A stretch of DNA of 64,000 bases from NCBI GenBank assembly GCA_003116875.1, contig BCKT01000008.1:62001-126000 (forward strand), written 5' to 3'. This DNA is from Takashimella koratensis (lineage: Eukaryota > Basidiomycota > Tremellomycetes > Trichosporonales > Tetragoniomycetaceae). Every line of letters begins with the position of its first letter. Within the stretch, counting starts at the first letter, position 1. The translations under genes were made by a program, and so were the position numbers. Of this stretch, positions 11,722-22,686 are shown piece after piece. Below the pieces are notes generated by a model. That model saw only the letters and a program-made list of their open reading frames with translations, had not been told where the DNA came from and ran no database searches.

Positions 11722-11910
11722 GATGATGAGGAGTTGGGTTAATGACGATTTTGTCGTTGAATCTAACCCCCAATCTCGATCGCCGATCTAACCTCCGAGG
11801 TCTCGACGACGGTTTACATTGGTTCTGCTTCTTATTTCACGACTTTCTTTACTACTGCCCACTACTTTACTTGGTTACGAGGGAGTTTGTAAGGGTCCTA
11901 ATGACCCCGC

Positions 11911-12369
11911 TCACTGCCTACCACCCTTGGCACCCTCAACGTGCGGGTCGGGTCCGTCGCTGTGTACAAATATTAGCTTGGAGTAATAACGGAGACCTCT
12001 GCAATTGACTGACCTGCCGCCAAAGCCATGCTCGGACGAGAGGCGCTTGTCCTCGGTACCGTCCTTCTTGGTCCCACCAGACTCGGTGGGGCGGTAAGAC
12101 TGACCTCCGGTGCGGCCGCCCTTGGCACCCTCGACATGCGGGTCGGGGCCGTCGCTAGGTTTTGTGTGAGCGAAAGGACATGATGCGCCAAGGAGCGAGA
12201 GTGACTTACGAGCCGCCAAAGCCGTGCTCAGAGGAGACACGCTTGTCAGGAGATCCGTCCTGCTTGAGACCATCGTGCTGGTAGTGTCAGAGTGTGATTC
12301 AAGTATGACAAGGCAAGGAGAGTGTGATTGAGTGATGGAACTCACCTCGGTAGGCTTGTAAGTCGACAT
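11911..12369 (-). CDS. small hydrophilic protein with an internal duplication
   Basis: Four exons (12346-12369, 12210-12277, 12014-12154, 11911-11959) give 93 residues. The protein is two copies of one unit: (Y)KPTE or RPTE, an acidic/Lys linker with DGSPDKR or DGTEDKR, SSEHGFGGSDGPDP, HVEGAKGGR. The last part of the two units is identical over 17 residues, and the same GGS codon is split by an intron in both, so the intron was duplicated too. It has no membrane segment and no Cys. Small Gly/Lys-rich proteins of this kind in fungi are often stress- or stationary-phase-induced. That role is inferred, not shown. Confidence 0.75.
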   Translation of the reverse strand: MSTYKPTEVSSITQSHSPCLVILESHSDTTSTMVSSRTDLLTSVSPLSTALAARKSLSLLGASCPFAHTKPSDGPDPHVEGAKGGRTGGQSYRPTESGGTKKDGTEDKRLSSEHGFGGRSVNCRGLRYYSKLIFVHSDGPDPHVEGAKGGRQ

Positions 12370-13497
12370 GTTGTGTTGGTGTGGTTGCTGTTGTTGTTGG
12401 TCGAGGATGAGATGAGTTGTTTGATGAGAGGGGTTGAAGGCCGTTGAGAAAAGGCTTATATATCTTGTCAAACTCGTCTACAACCCTCATCTACGTCACG
12501 ATCACTTGACGAAGTTGACTGGACATGACGAGGATAGGATGGTGACGACGATGAGGTCGTTGGCGTTGGTCACGAGTCATGTCTTTGGAGCCTTGGATCA
12601 GGTTTCAAGGCAGATCGGGTCCAGCCGTCATCGTGATGAGAGATCGAGTGCAGTGATCAGTTCGATCAAGTCGCGAAGCTTGGCATCGTGAATGAGATGT
12701 GGTGTCGTGCTCGCGATGGCCCAGATCGGACCCTGGAATTTTACTATATCGATTGCCGGAACGACACTAACGACGGGTTGCGATCTGAATAGATGGGTGG
12801 TGATGACTTTAACTCGGAACAGTCAAGCGTCGATGATGAGACCTAGGAGAGGGAAGCTGATCAATGACGGGAATGAAATGACTGCATGTCTCGTGGCTTG
12901 GTGTTGGGCGAACCTGAACCAGTCTCAAGGGAAGAAAGTGTGCGCGTCAGCCGTGGCAATGTGGCATCGGGATCGGGGAGTGCTGATCACGCCACGACCA
13001 ACCGTCATCGGCGTCACTGCACGCGACCAGGGCCCAAGAATACCCTACCACATCGTAGTCAACTAAACAAGTCGATCTGTGGCTTTGATCGTGATGCGCT
13101 TCGACACTCGGTAGATGGAGTTGGAATACGAGTTGGAAGTGAGTCAACGACGTCAACACTACATTACAACCAGGAGCATGAAGCGCGATCGCCACGAGCA
13201 ATCTCCAGTGGCTCAGCCTTGACCCTTTTCAAGAAAATCGTCCGTCTAATCTAGTGGACGATTCTAACATATGACCTATTGCATCCCTGGCACATCTATT
13301 GAATGTAGAAAGGCAAGCTTGCAAGCCTTGTTACAACTTTTGACTGCGCCCGAGTCCCCACACCCAAGCCAAGAGAGGAAACTATGGGGAGATCGAGTAG
13401 CAGGCTTAGAGAGAAAACCAGAGGCGAGTCCTCTGCCTTGATAGTACTTGACAACGAAACCGGGTGCTCATGTGGATACGAGCAGGGGGGAATGTAT
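12370..13497. other. intergenic region of about 1.1 kb
   Basis: It contains the promoter of the duplicated-unit protein and the 3' flank of the NCS1 permease gene. A TATA-like ATATATAAG (reverse strand, 12455-12463) sits about 90 bp before the small protein's ATG, followed by a leader rich in CAAC on that strand. Between 12500 and 13290 the frames show no family motifs or credible splice structure. I see no gene there. Confidence 0.45.
12455..12463 (-). promoter_or_regulatory. TATA box of the duplicated-unit protein gene
   Basis: The reverse-strand sequence ATATATAAG lies about 86-94 bp upstream of the ATG at 12369. A strong TATA box suggests an inducible or highly expressed gene. Confidence 0.6.
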
Positions 13498-15362
13498 CTA
13501 GACGTCATTGACGACGACGGTGGAGACCGGGTCGATGGACTTCTCATCGGGTGTTGCGATGGGAGCGAGGTCGGGCTTGCCGCCGTCGACAGTGTCGCCC
13601 TTGACTGACTTGGAGAAGCGCTCGTCGTCGAGGTAAGTGAGACCCTGGTCGAGGTAGGGCGGGGGGAAGATGAGGCAGATGGTAGTGTACGCCGCAAAGC
13701 CGAGACCGACACCAACGAGGAAGGAAATGTTGAAGAGCTTGACCCAAGCGCTAGTGGAGGAGGGGTTGAGCTGAGTGATGATGAATCCAGGGAAGAAGGG
13801 CCAGACACCGACGCCGAAACCAACGTAAGCACGCCAGTTGAAACCGCTGCGGTACCAGTAGATTGAAGAGGGAGTGCCGTTGTAAAGGTCCTCGATCTTC
13901 ATCTTGCGGCGGCGGATCACCCAGAAGTCTGAATGTTGTTAGAGGATTGACTTTTGATGACAGTGCGGGGACTCACCAGCAAGCATGACACCGGTCATCG
14001 GAGCGATGAAAACACCGAGGAAGGAGATAACCGAGAGGAAAGTCGCGGCGGAGGCAAGAATCTGCCAAGGGTTGGAGACGAGACCGAAAGCGGCGAGGAG
14101 GTAGGCACCACGACGAATGTTGATGTACTTGGGCCAGAGACCGGCCATGTCCATACCGGTAGAGACCGAGTTGAGGAGGACGTTGATGGACAGCTGAGCG
14201 AACACGCACCCAGCGCCGGCAAAGACGACGGCCGCACGGACAGAGGAGGAAGAGCCGTAGTAGTCCTGGATAGCACTGAGGAGGGTGATCGGGGACCAGT
14301 AAAGCTCGCCAAGAATCTGGGAAGATGCCGAGGTAACGATGACGCCGATGAGCGCGCAGACGGTGATCATGACCGGTGCAGCGACCATTTGGGAGAAGAG
14401 TGGGTAGTAGCGACGCTTCGAGTAACGAACCCAGTCGGACTGGCCAATAGTTCCACCGCCCCAAGAGGAGAGAATCGAAGTGATACCCAGCATCATGGAG
14501 TAAGGAGTGCTGCTGGCGGTGTTGACGGTGTGGAAGAGGGGACCACCACCGTGCGCCTTGGGGACGGCCCAAGCGAGGAGGCCGATCAAGCAGCCACCGA
14601 ACATGATAGACGAGGCGATGAAGGGCTTTTGAAGACGCTCGGGAGGGACAAGAACGAGGGGGATGTACAAGATGTACCAGATGAGAATACCGACAAGGTT
14701 CTGGGTAGTGATGTTGGACGAAGCAGGGATGGTTGAAGTCATGTTCTTGAAGCTAGGAGAGAGACCACCGAGAACGAGCGCGACGGCTTCGCCACCCCAG
14801 TAGGACTGGATACCGAACCACCAGATGGAAGTGAAGACTCGCAAGCAGACGGGCTGTGGAGGGTAAGTGTCGTGCAGCAGGGGCTATATATAGGTTGACT
14901 TACGAAGTAAGACCCCTTCATGCCCCAGGTCATACGAGCGGTAACGGTGAAGCCGACGTGGAAAATCTCTCCGGGCATACCAGAGACGATCGAGAGCATA
15001 CCTGTGATGATGGCACCTACGACGACACAAGCCATCGCTTGCTGGGCGGTAAGGCCGTATGCAAGAAGAGACGAGCCGGTGGAGTAGGCGCTGATGCATG
15101 CACCAGAGACGAACCAATAGACCTGAAGAGGGGTTAGACGGGCCCATGGTATTTGTTCCGAGTCGACTTACGGCAAACGACCAGACTTCATATGTTCGGC
15201 GGTCAGGAGGGATAGGAATCTGAATAGATCAGCATAGGTCTTAGGCAGTATCAAAGTACCCACCAAGTCTCGGTTGGTCCATCGGTCGTTGGTGTAAGCA
15301 CCGTCCTCGTCGACGGGGCATTCCAATCGTTTAGCAAAAGAGCGAAGCTTTGGCGAGCTCAT
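13498..15362 (-). CDS. NCS1 family nucleobase/allantoin-type permease
   Basis: Five exons (15264-15362, 15172-15219, 14904-15122, 13977-14853, 13498-13928) give 557 residues with about 12 membrane segments. Diagnostic stretches are NDRWTNRDLIPIPPDRRTY before TM1, FWFGIQSYWGG-type WWFGIQSYWGGEAV in TM3, WGGGTIGQSDWVRYSK in the loop after TM5, and GVFIAPMTGVMLADFWVIRRRKM near TM8-9. These fit the FUR/uracil-allantoin branch of NCS1 proton symporters. Substrates of the branch include uracil, allantoin, uridine, hydantoin and thiamine, and I cannot choose among them. It is divergent from the 2OG oxygenase gene, which suggests a shared pathway. Confidence 0.92.
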
Positions 15363-16015
15363 ATTGAATATTGTCGACAATGTCCAGGAGCTGAGCCAAG
15401 TAGGTGTGACGTCTCTGCCCAAAGTTCGAGGAGAGGGATCGATGAAGAAGGAAGGTTGATTGATGTGCGCCGTGGGTACATATACGCTAGAGGTGTGGGC
15501 AGCCACGAGGACAAAAGGTGGGCAAGAGGCAAGGTCAACTCGGCCTATCGACAGCCCCGAGTCAGTCCACGGCCACGAAACGTAGCCGACGGACAAAGTG
15601 AGAGGGGAGGGGCGCGAAAGAGGGAGAGGAAGGATGAAGAGAAGAAAGAAGGAGGGTGGGGGAAAGAGCGGTGCTTATCTCGTGACGAGGCGGGCGAGCG
15701 ATAAGCTTTCAGGGATCCCTTGGGTCTAGTGGCACCTCGTTCTTCCCCACTTTCTTGCCCACTTTATTACCCGCGCGCCATGCGACTGGCCGGTGGAGAA
15801 GCGTTGCGGTTAACCCCGGCTTGCTCTTTTAGTCCACTGCCTCAGGTCCGACAAGCATGGGCAAGGAATCCACGAGGTCTGTACAAAGTCGGCGATAGGA
15901 TCGTGACCCGTATTTCCAACTTGCACTGTCCACGTCTCTGTGACTGCCTCCGTCGCCCAGTCATTGTATACACTTCTTCTCTATCTCTCCCCCCAGCCAA
16001 CACAGACATAGCACC
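15363..16015. promoter_or_regulatory. divergent promoter, permease / 2OG oxygenase
   Basis: A 653-bp region between two start codons. It contains a purine-rich stretch (15600-15670) and GATA cores: TTATCT at 15677-15682 and GCGATAAG at 15697-15704. GATA sites are the usual target of fungal nitrogen-catabolite regulators, consistent with nitrogen-source control. No functional proof can come from the sequence alone. Confidence 0.5.
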
Positions 16016-17311
16016 ATGCCCAGCGCCGACTCTGTGATCCCGTTCATCGACTTTGAGGGCTTTGGCGACGGTACTGGCGAGGTACGTGCCTCTGCAGTTT
16101 AATGGCGAAGGCACTGACCCTTGTTTCTAGCGCGCGCGGGAGATTGGCGAGCGCTTCTACGCCGCCTGCCGGGACGTCGGGTTCGCCTACATTGTCAATC
16201 ACGGTGTACCTCAGGACAAAGTCGACGGTATCTTTGAATGGTCCCGCAAGTTCTTCGAGCTGCCGTACGAGACCAAGATGACGGCTCCCCACCCTCCCCG
16301 AGGTGACCAGCACCGGTGAGTCTAAAGCAAGGGGGTTCTTGCTGACTGCGTCCAGGGGTTACTCCGGCATCGGGGTGGAGCAGGTCTCGCAGATGGTCTT
16401 TGACGAGAAGAAACTCGAGGAGCTCCGTGGTCGAGGTGCCGACTTCAAGGAGAGCTACGATATGGGTAGGTCATGCTTAGACCACCTTGACGCTCAGACC
16501 CCACTAATACACCCAGGAAACGACGTTACGAAGAAATTCCCCAACATCTGGCTCGAGGATAAGTACCTCCCTGGCTTCCGAGCAGGGTGTACCGAGTACA
16601 TGGGGTACTGCCGTAAGCTCCAGATGATGGCCCTCCGAGCACTCGCGATTGGGATGCCGGGTGTTCCCGATGACTTCTTCGAGGACTACCATACCGACGC
16701 CGACAATCAGCTTCGATTCTTGCACTGTAAGATACCTAGCCTAGATTAGTTGCTCACCACCAGATCCTTCGGCGCCATGGGAGATCTTCGAGTCGGGCGA
16801 GAAAGGTCGCATCGGTGCACACACCGTAAGCCAGAGTCTTTCCTCATGCTTACCTCTAGGACTTTTCCACCTGCACTTTCTTGTTCCAGGACCAGACTGG
16901 TGGTCTTGAGGTCGAGGACCCTCGAAAGCCAGGTACCTTTGTTCCCGCTCCGCCTATCCCGGGCACTTGCGTATTCAACATTGGAGATTTCTTGATGCGT
17001 TGGAGTAACGACGAGTTGAAGTCGACTCTTCATCGTGTCCGTGCACCGCCCCGCCGTCCCGAACACGGCGACGTCAGCCCCGCTCGATACTCTATCCCAT
17101 ACGTAGGTCTTGTACTCTGAAAGCTGCTAACGATACAGTTCTGTAGCGCCAACTTGGACAAGATTATCGATGCTATTCCGGGTACTTGGTGAGTCCCAAA
17201 GCAAGGCAAAGCTGATGGTGTAGGAGCGAAGAGAAACCCAAGATTTACGAGCCGATCGGAGCGGGCGCGTACGTTGACATGAGGATGAGGGCAACGTATG
17301 CGGAGAAGTAG
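16016..17311 (+). CDS. 2-oxoglutarate/Fe(II)-dependent oxygenase (IPNS-like fold)
   Basis: Eight exons (16016-16081, 16131-16315, 16356-16465, 16517-16726, 16764-16825, 16860-17102, 17139-17188, 17224-17311) give 337 residues. The N-terminal DIOX_N region shows VIPFIDFEGF and DVGFAYIVNHGVP. The iron ligands are HTD (residues 210-212) and the His of STLHRV (about 269), and the 2OG-binding RxS is in ARYSIPYF. The family includes thymine 7-hydroxylase and other fungal nucleobase-modifying dioxygenases as well as many secondary-metabolism enzymes. Its position head-to-head with an NCS1 permease favours a role on an imported heterocycle. That is an inference. Confidence 0.9.
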
Positions 17312-17497
17312 AGTTATGTACCGCTGGGCTTTTGATCTCCTCGTTGTAGTTTGTGCATGAACACCCGTGTCGATTAACGTTGCGGTTGCTCTTGATGTCC
17401 CGACTTCAAAACACTATCGGAAACTACCTGCAACATCTCGTTATGTCTTCTACCCCATATGATGCAAACCCAAATAACGCATGCATGTAGACACTAT

Positions 17498-18543
17498 CTA
17501 GTCGCTGTCGTCGAGACCCTGGTAGTAGTCGTAACCGACTGTTTGTTAGCTTCGATCTCACCCCAGACTCACTAATCTCGCTAAAGTCACAGTATCGCTT
17601 ACGCTGACCCTTGCACGAGTCTGCGATAGCCTTCAACTCGGCTTCCGACAAAAGCACAACCTTGAGGTTCTCCTCGATACGTGATGGGGTGACCGACTTG
17701 GGGAGAACTGAGCACCCTTCGCTCAGTTGCAAGCTGATGAGAACGTTCGCAGGGGAGATGCCGTGCTCCTGGGCGATGGACTGGACCACTGCGTTCTTTT
17801 GAATAGGAGGCAGCGAGTCACGGTCCGCGAACGAGGGGTTGGTGTTGCCAAGGGGAGAGTAGGCGGTGACGTGCATCCCAACCGTCTTATGCCAAGCCAT
17901 GAACTGGTTCTGGGGGAGGTAAGGGTGTCGCTCGAGCTGGTGCAACGCGGGAGTGATGCGGCACGACGCGAGGAGCGTTTCGAGTTCGGTCTTGGAGTAG
18001 TCTAGATCGTTAACAGCGGCAGAGCAGCAGACTTACTGGAGACACCAATGTTGCGGACAAGACCAGCGTCGACGCAAGCTTCCATAGCCTTGTAGGTCTC
18101 AGTGTATGGCACATCGATGACCTTGTGCCCGACAAAGTCCGGGTCCTCGGCAGCCGGGTAGTGCATAAGCCACAAGTCGATATACTCGAGGCCAAGCTTG
18201 CCGAGCGACACCTTGAGCGCAGGCATCACGTCCTCGAGTTTGTGCGAGGCTATGTATTAGCATGAAAGCTTGGGCAAAGCTTACTGTTCCAGAGCTTGGT
18301 GGTAACCCAAATTTCGCTACGAGGGACGCCTGACATGCGGATACCCTCGCCCAGAGCCTCCTCGTTGCCATAGATGGTCGCGCCGTCAATGTGTCGGTAC
18401 CCGACCTTGAGAGCGTGGGAGACGGCAGCAGCGAGCTCGGCCGGAGGGCTCTGCCAGCATCCGAGACCGAGAGACGGCATGCGGTCCCCCGAGGGAAGGA
18501 CGATATGGGTAGCAGGGGCGGTAGGGGCGGCAGTGACGGTCAT
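17498..18543 (-). CDS. aldo-keto reductase
   Basis: Four exons (18285-18543, 18037-18249, 17573-18001, 17498-17538) give 313 residues. I chose the ATG at 18543 because the frame upstream has no ATG. The AKR fold is complete: MPSLGLGCWQSP, then the catalytic Asp and Tyr in GYRHIDGATIYGNE, Lys in WVTTKLWN, and His in LWLMHYPA. NADPH-binding LPKSVTPSRIEEN follows near residue 240. The protein ends GYDYYQGLDDSD from a very short last exon. It resembles fungal xylose/glycerol dehydrogenase-like AKRs. It is divergent from the hydantoinase-like gene and may reduce an aldehyde or ketone from that pathway. Confidence 0.9.
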
Positions 18544-19115
18544 GGCGGCTGAGTTGGTGGGAGTGCGGAAGAGGGGATGTTGGGCAGCTGAAGGGGAAGA
18601 GCTGGAAGGCGAAACCTCGAGGTCTGGAAAGTCAATCACGAGACAGTCCCCGCCCACATGAGCTTATCGTGCAACGAGCCACCTCATCGGACGCCGGACT
18701 CCCTCGAGTGGGCTTAACCCTTGTCCACCTTGAATTCGACAGCCTGCGATAAGGTGGGAAACCTATCCACTTTTACCACAACGGAGAGAGTCCGGTTCTG
18801 GTGGGGAAGCGATACGAGCCCCTGGCGTGCTGAGCAAGCAAGATCGGTGTGATGGGGAAGTATCAAGGATCGAAGTGATTTCTGTCAAAGCTAATCCGGC
18901 CTCCGACCCCCGGCTCGGTTCTCGGACCAAATGAGGTGGGGAAGAAAGCGGATATTTTGACCACTTCCTTGCCCACCTTGGGACCCTCCACACCATAGCC
19001 GACTCGGCAAGGCAGATGCATATGGTCCGATAGGAAATACGGACCAGCTTTGCTGTGATCATTGTTGTCTTCCCAACACCTTGTGAATCCATCACACTCT
19101 CGCTGAACCACTAGA
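18544..19115. promoter_or_regulatory. divergent promoter, AKR / hydantoinase-like gene
   Basis: A 572-bp region between two start codons. It contains the GATA-type cores TTATCG at 18664-18669 and GCGATAAG at 18747-18754, and several stretches of pyrimidines. The same GATAAG core occurs in the permease/oxygenase promoter. I see no gene here. Confidence 0.5.
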
Positions 19116-22100
19116 ATGACCATCGATCTCCCCCAGATCCTGCGTGTCGGTATCGATGTTGGAGGTGAGCCGCAAGCTGGTCACCGAGCTGACGTTAGGC
19201 ACCAACACGGACGCGGTCCTTGTCGACCTCTCTCCAGGTGCCAAAGATGTCGTCCTCGCAGCGACCAAGTCCCCAACGACTCCCGAGGTGACCGACGGTA
19301 TCCAAAAGGCAACCTCGACTATCCTCGAGATGCGCCCAGAGGTAGCCAAGAGCAGTATTCAGGCGGTAGCGATTGGGACGACCCATTTTGTAAACGCGCT
19401 CATTCAGCGCTCCGAGGATAGACTTGAGCGGGTCGCCGTCATTCGGCTGTGTGGTCCCTTCTCTAGATCTACCCCACCTTTCGCTGGATTCCCTTACGAG
19501 CTGCGTGAGATCCTCGAGGGTCCGCATTTCTTTGTAGACGGTGGTCTCCAGATCGACGGCGGAGAGATCTGCCCAGTGAGTAGGGAATTGAACGCGCTAA
19601 CCAGCAGGTGAACGAGAAGGAGATTATCAAGGTCTGCGAGGAGATCAAGACCCAGGTGGGTACCCAGCAAAACTCTAGCTAAAAACCAGGACATCCGCAC
19701 CGTCGCAATTGCAGGCGTGTACGCACCCATCGACTTTACCATCAAGCAAGAGGAAGCGGTCGAGGCGATTGTCCGTCGACTAGTTCCCGGGGTCTTTACT
19801 TCGTGCTCTAAAGACGTTGCCAACATTGGCATGCTCGAGCGTGAGAACGCGACGATTCTCAACGCGTCTCTTTTGCCGTTCGCCAGCGTCACCGTCGCGG
19901 GCTTCCGAAGTGCTGCCCGGGCGCTTGGCCTTACTTGCCCCGTCTTCGTCACCGGTAATGACGGGACTCTGCTCACACTCGACCAAGCGGCAGCGTCCCC
20001 AATTCGGACATTCTCCTCGGGCCCTACCAACAGTATGCGAGGTGCGAGTTTCCTTGCCAACCTCGCCCATCCGGGTGAAAAGCGGGAGACGGCGTTGGTC
20101 GTGGACATTGGTGGAACTACGGTGGGTCCATGATGAGAGCTCGACTGACATTAGACTGAGGTCGGAGTTCTCTTGCCAAGCGGCTTCCCTCGGCAGGCCG
20201 CGAGTCATCATGAACTTTGCGGCGTCGCCCTCAACTTTGCCATGCCGCACGTCACCAGGTGAGTGCCAAGCCTTACATCCGCTGACCGTCAGCATCGGTC
20301 TCGGAGGCGGCTCCCTCATTCGCCAGACTAGTGAAAAGGTCACAGTCGGTCCCGACTCGGTCGGCTACAAGATCCTTGACGAGGCTCTTGTATTCGGCGG
20401 CAAGACTCTCACAGCCAGCGACATTGCCGTCGCCGCTGGCGTCGCGCCCGACGTCGGAGATGCCTCCCTTGTCAGCCACATCGACCAGTCGCTCATCGAG
20501 GGTGCTCGAGCCAGGATGAAGGTTATGCTCGAATTGACTCTCGATTCGATGAAGACGAGTGCAGCAGACATCCCGGTGTACCTCGTTGGTGGTGGAGCTA
20601 TTCTTGCGCCCGAGGAACTTCGAGGGGTGAGCCAGGTCTACCGGTTCCCGCACTACCAGTGCGCCAACGCGGTAGGTGCGGCCATCGCTCAAGTTGCGGG
20701 CAATGTCGACTCGGTTGAAGAGAGTGAGAACAAGCCGTTGTCTCAAGTTCGCAAGGCGGTCGAGGAGAGGGCCATTTCTCGTGCCATAGAGGCCGGCGCG
20801 CTTCCTCACACCGTCACCATTATCGAATCTGAGGCTATCCCTGTCGCTTACGTCGCCGGCAAGTGCCGTTTCTTTGTCAAGGCTGCTGGGGAGTGGGGCG
20901 GTGTAACCGACCAGCTTGGGGCGCTCAAGGAAGAGCAAGCCAAAGTGCCGACTCTCAGGTTCAACAAGCGACGAGATTTGGGTCGGGTTGACCACCCCTG
21001 GCATCCTGCGGACATTTTGGCGTACACTCCCAAGGTCTCGAAGGGAGTTTGGGAACTCAGCGAGCTTGACTTGGAGTTTATTGCCGTCGGGACTTACATC
21101 TTGGGATGCGGAGGCGGTGGTGACCCGTCGCATTGTTTCCTGGCAGCACGTGAGATGGTTCGATCGGGCGAATCGATCAAGGTCATCGACCTCAGCGCTG
21201 TGCCTGACCACGAGCTTCTCGGGTGGGGTGGAGGGATGGGCAGTCCTGAAGTCGCCAGCGAGCGGATGCTGGGTGAAGAGTAGGTCGAGGTGTTTCTTTA
21301 CTGACCCCAGGTACAACGAGGCGACCCTCGAGTTGCTCAAGTTTATGCGTATCGAGAGACTCGCTGGTCTCGTCGCTCTCGAGATTGGTGGTTCCAACGG
21401 CATGATCAACATGCTCATGGGAGCGAGCTGTGGTCTCAACATTCCCATCATTGACGGTGACTTCATGGGCCGCGCCTACCCTACTGGATGGCAAGTGACC
21501 CCCAACGTCTTTGACGACGATGACAAGGGTGCCAATATTCTTCCTGGGTGCATCTCCAGTGGTGACGGCAACGTCATTGTGAGTTCGGGTGCGGTCAAAG
21601 CTGACAAAAGTTCATGACTCGTGCGAAGAAGGATCGAGCTATTGATGCATCTCTCCGAGCCGCCTGCGTTGAGAGTGAGTCCTCAACATGACTGTCGCTG
21701 ACGACAGTGGGTACCCTTGTCGGACATGCGAACCGCCCGCTTGAGGCGGGGTTCTGCCACCAGGCGATGATCAAGAACACCGTCTCCCTTTCTTGGCGTC
21801 TCGGCCGAACAGTCATGCTCGCCAACAAGCAGGCTCAGATCTCCAACGTTGGCAATCTCCTTGTCGAGGCGCTTGGTGGAAAGGAGACGGGCGCTGTGCT
21901 GTTCGCCGGCAAGATCGTGGATGTCAGCAGGCGTGTGTACAAGGGGCACTCGATTGGAGAGATCACTATCGCTGCTGTTGAGCAGGACGATGAGGAGGAG
22001 CAAGCCGAGGTTTTCGAGGGCACTATGAAGAGTGAGTATGTATCAGGGCAACGCTCATTTCAGTCCCATTCAAGAACGAGAACTTGTACGCGGAGCACAC

Positions 22101-22404
22101 AGTCAACGGCGTCAGCACTGTAAGTGGGTCGAGAAGATAAGGCTGATTCCAGGTCGTCGCTACCGTCCCCGACCTGATCTCCGTACTCGACGCTGGCAAC
22201 GGCCACGCGCTCGGCACTCCCGACTACAAGTACGGCCAGCGCGTCATCGTCCTTGGTGTCACTGCTGCGCCACAATGGACGAGCACACCCCGAGGTCTCG
22301 AGATTGGCGACCTGCGTGCTTTTGGCTTTGACGGTATCCCTTACAAGGCATTGGGCAAGTATGTCAAGCCCGCGTCTGTCATTGCAGAGTACAACAAAGA
22401 CTAG
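19116..22404 (+). CDS. hydantoinase/oxoprolinase (HyuA-like) fused to a DUF917 domain
   Basis: Eleven exons (19116-19164, 19199-19575, 19608-19655, 19690-20121, 20155-20258, 20293-21279, 21311-21578, 21611-21674, 21708-22031, 22064-22119, 22153-22404) give 986 residues. The N-terminal actin-like ATPase part has RVGIDVGGTNTDAVLVD, GTTHFVNALIQR and a second phosphate loop, LVVDIGGTTTEVG. GLGGGSLIR and YLVGGGAIL follow. From about residue 620 a DUF917 domain shows YILGCGGGGDPS, LEIGGSNGMINM and IPIIDGDFMGRAYP. Bacterial HyuA hydrolyses hydantoins or 5-oxoproline with ATP. The fused architecture is found in fungi, but its substrate is not established here. Four of its introns are 31-34 nt. Confidence 0.93.
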
Positions 22405-22686
22405 AGCAATTGTATGCAACTATTTGGCTGGTTGTTATTGGTCCAAGGGCGCAAGTGCCACACTCGACTGCGAGCTTCCCCACCTTGCAGGGTCATGAGG
22501 CGGCAGGTCACCTGAGACATGATAAGCACCCTCCAGAGTGCTACCCAGATAAGCTATGCTCGTCCCCACTTTCAGCTCCCCACCGGGCAAACGATTCTTC
22601 CCACTTGACATCCGCTCGCCGTCACATCACAACTACCTTTACTCTCCGAGTGGATACGGCCAACCCTAGGTGGATAGTCACGGACG

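Noticed and set aside
12500..13290. Possible small genes between the duplicated-unit protein and the permease
   Set aside because: Two overlapping frames of about 120 residues occur, but neither has splice support, conserved motifs or a plausible promoter.
13954..14736. 260-residue plus-strand frame inside the NCS1 permease gene
   Set aside because: It is the complement of a strongly biased transporter exon. The minus-strand product has clear NCS1 motifs and this one has none.
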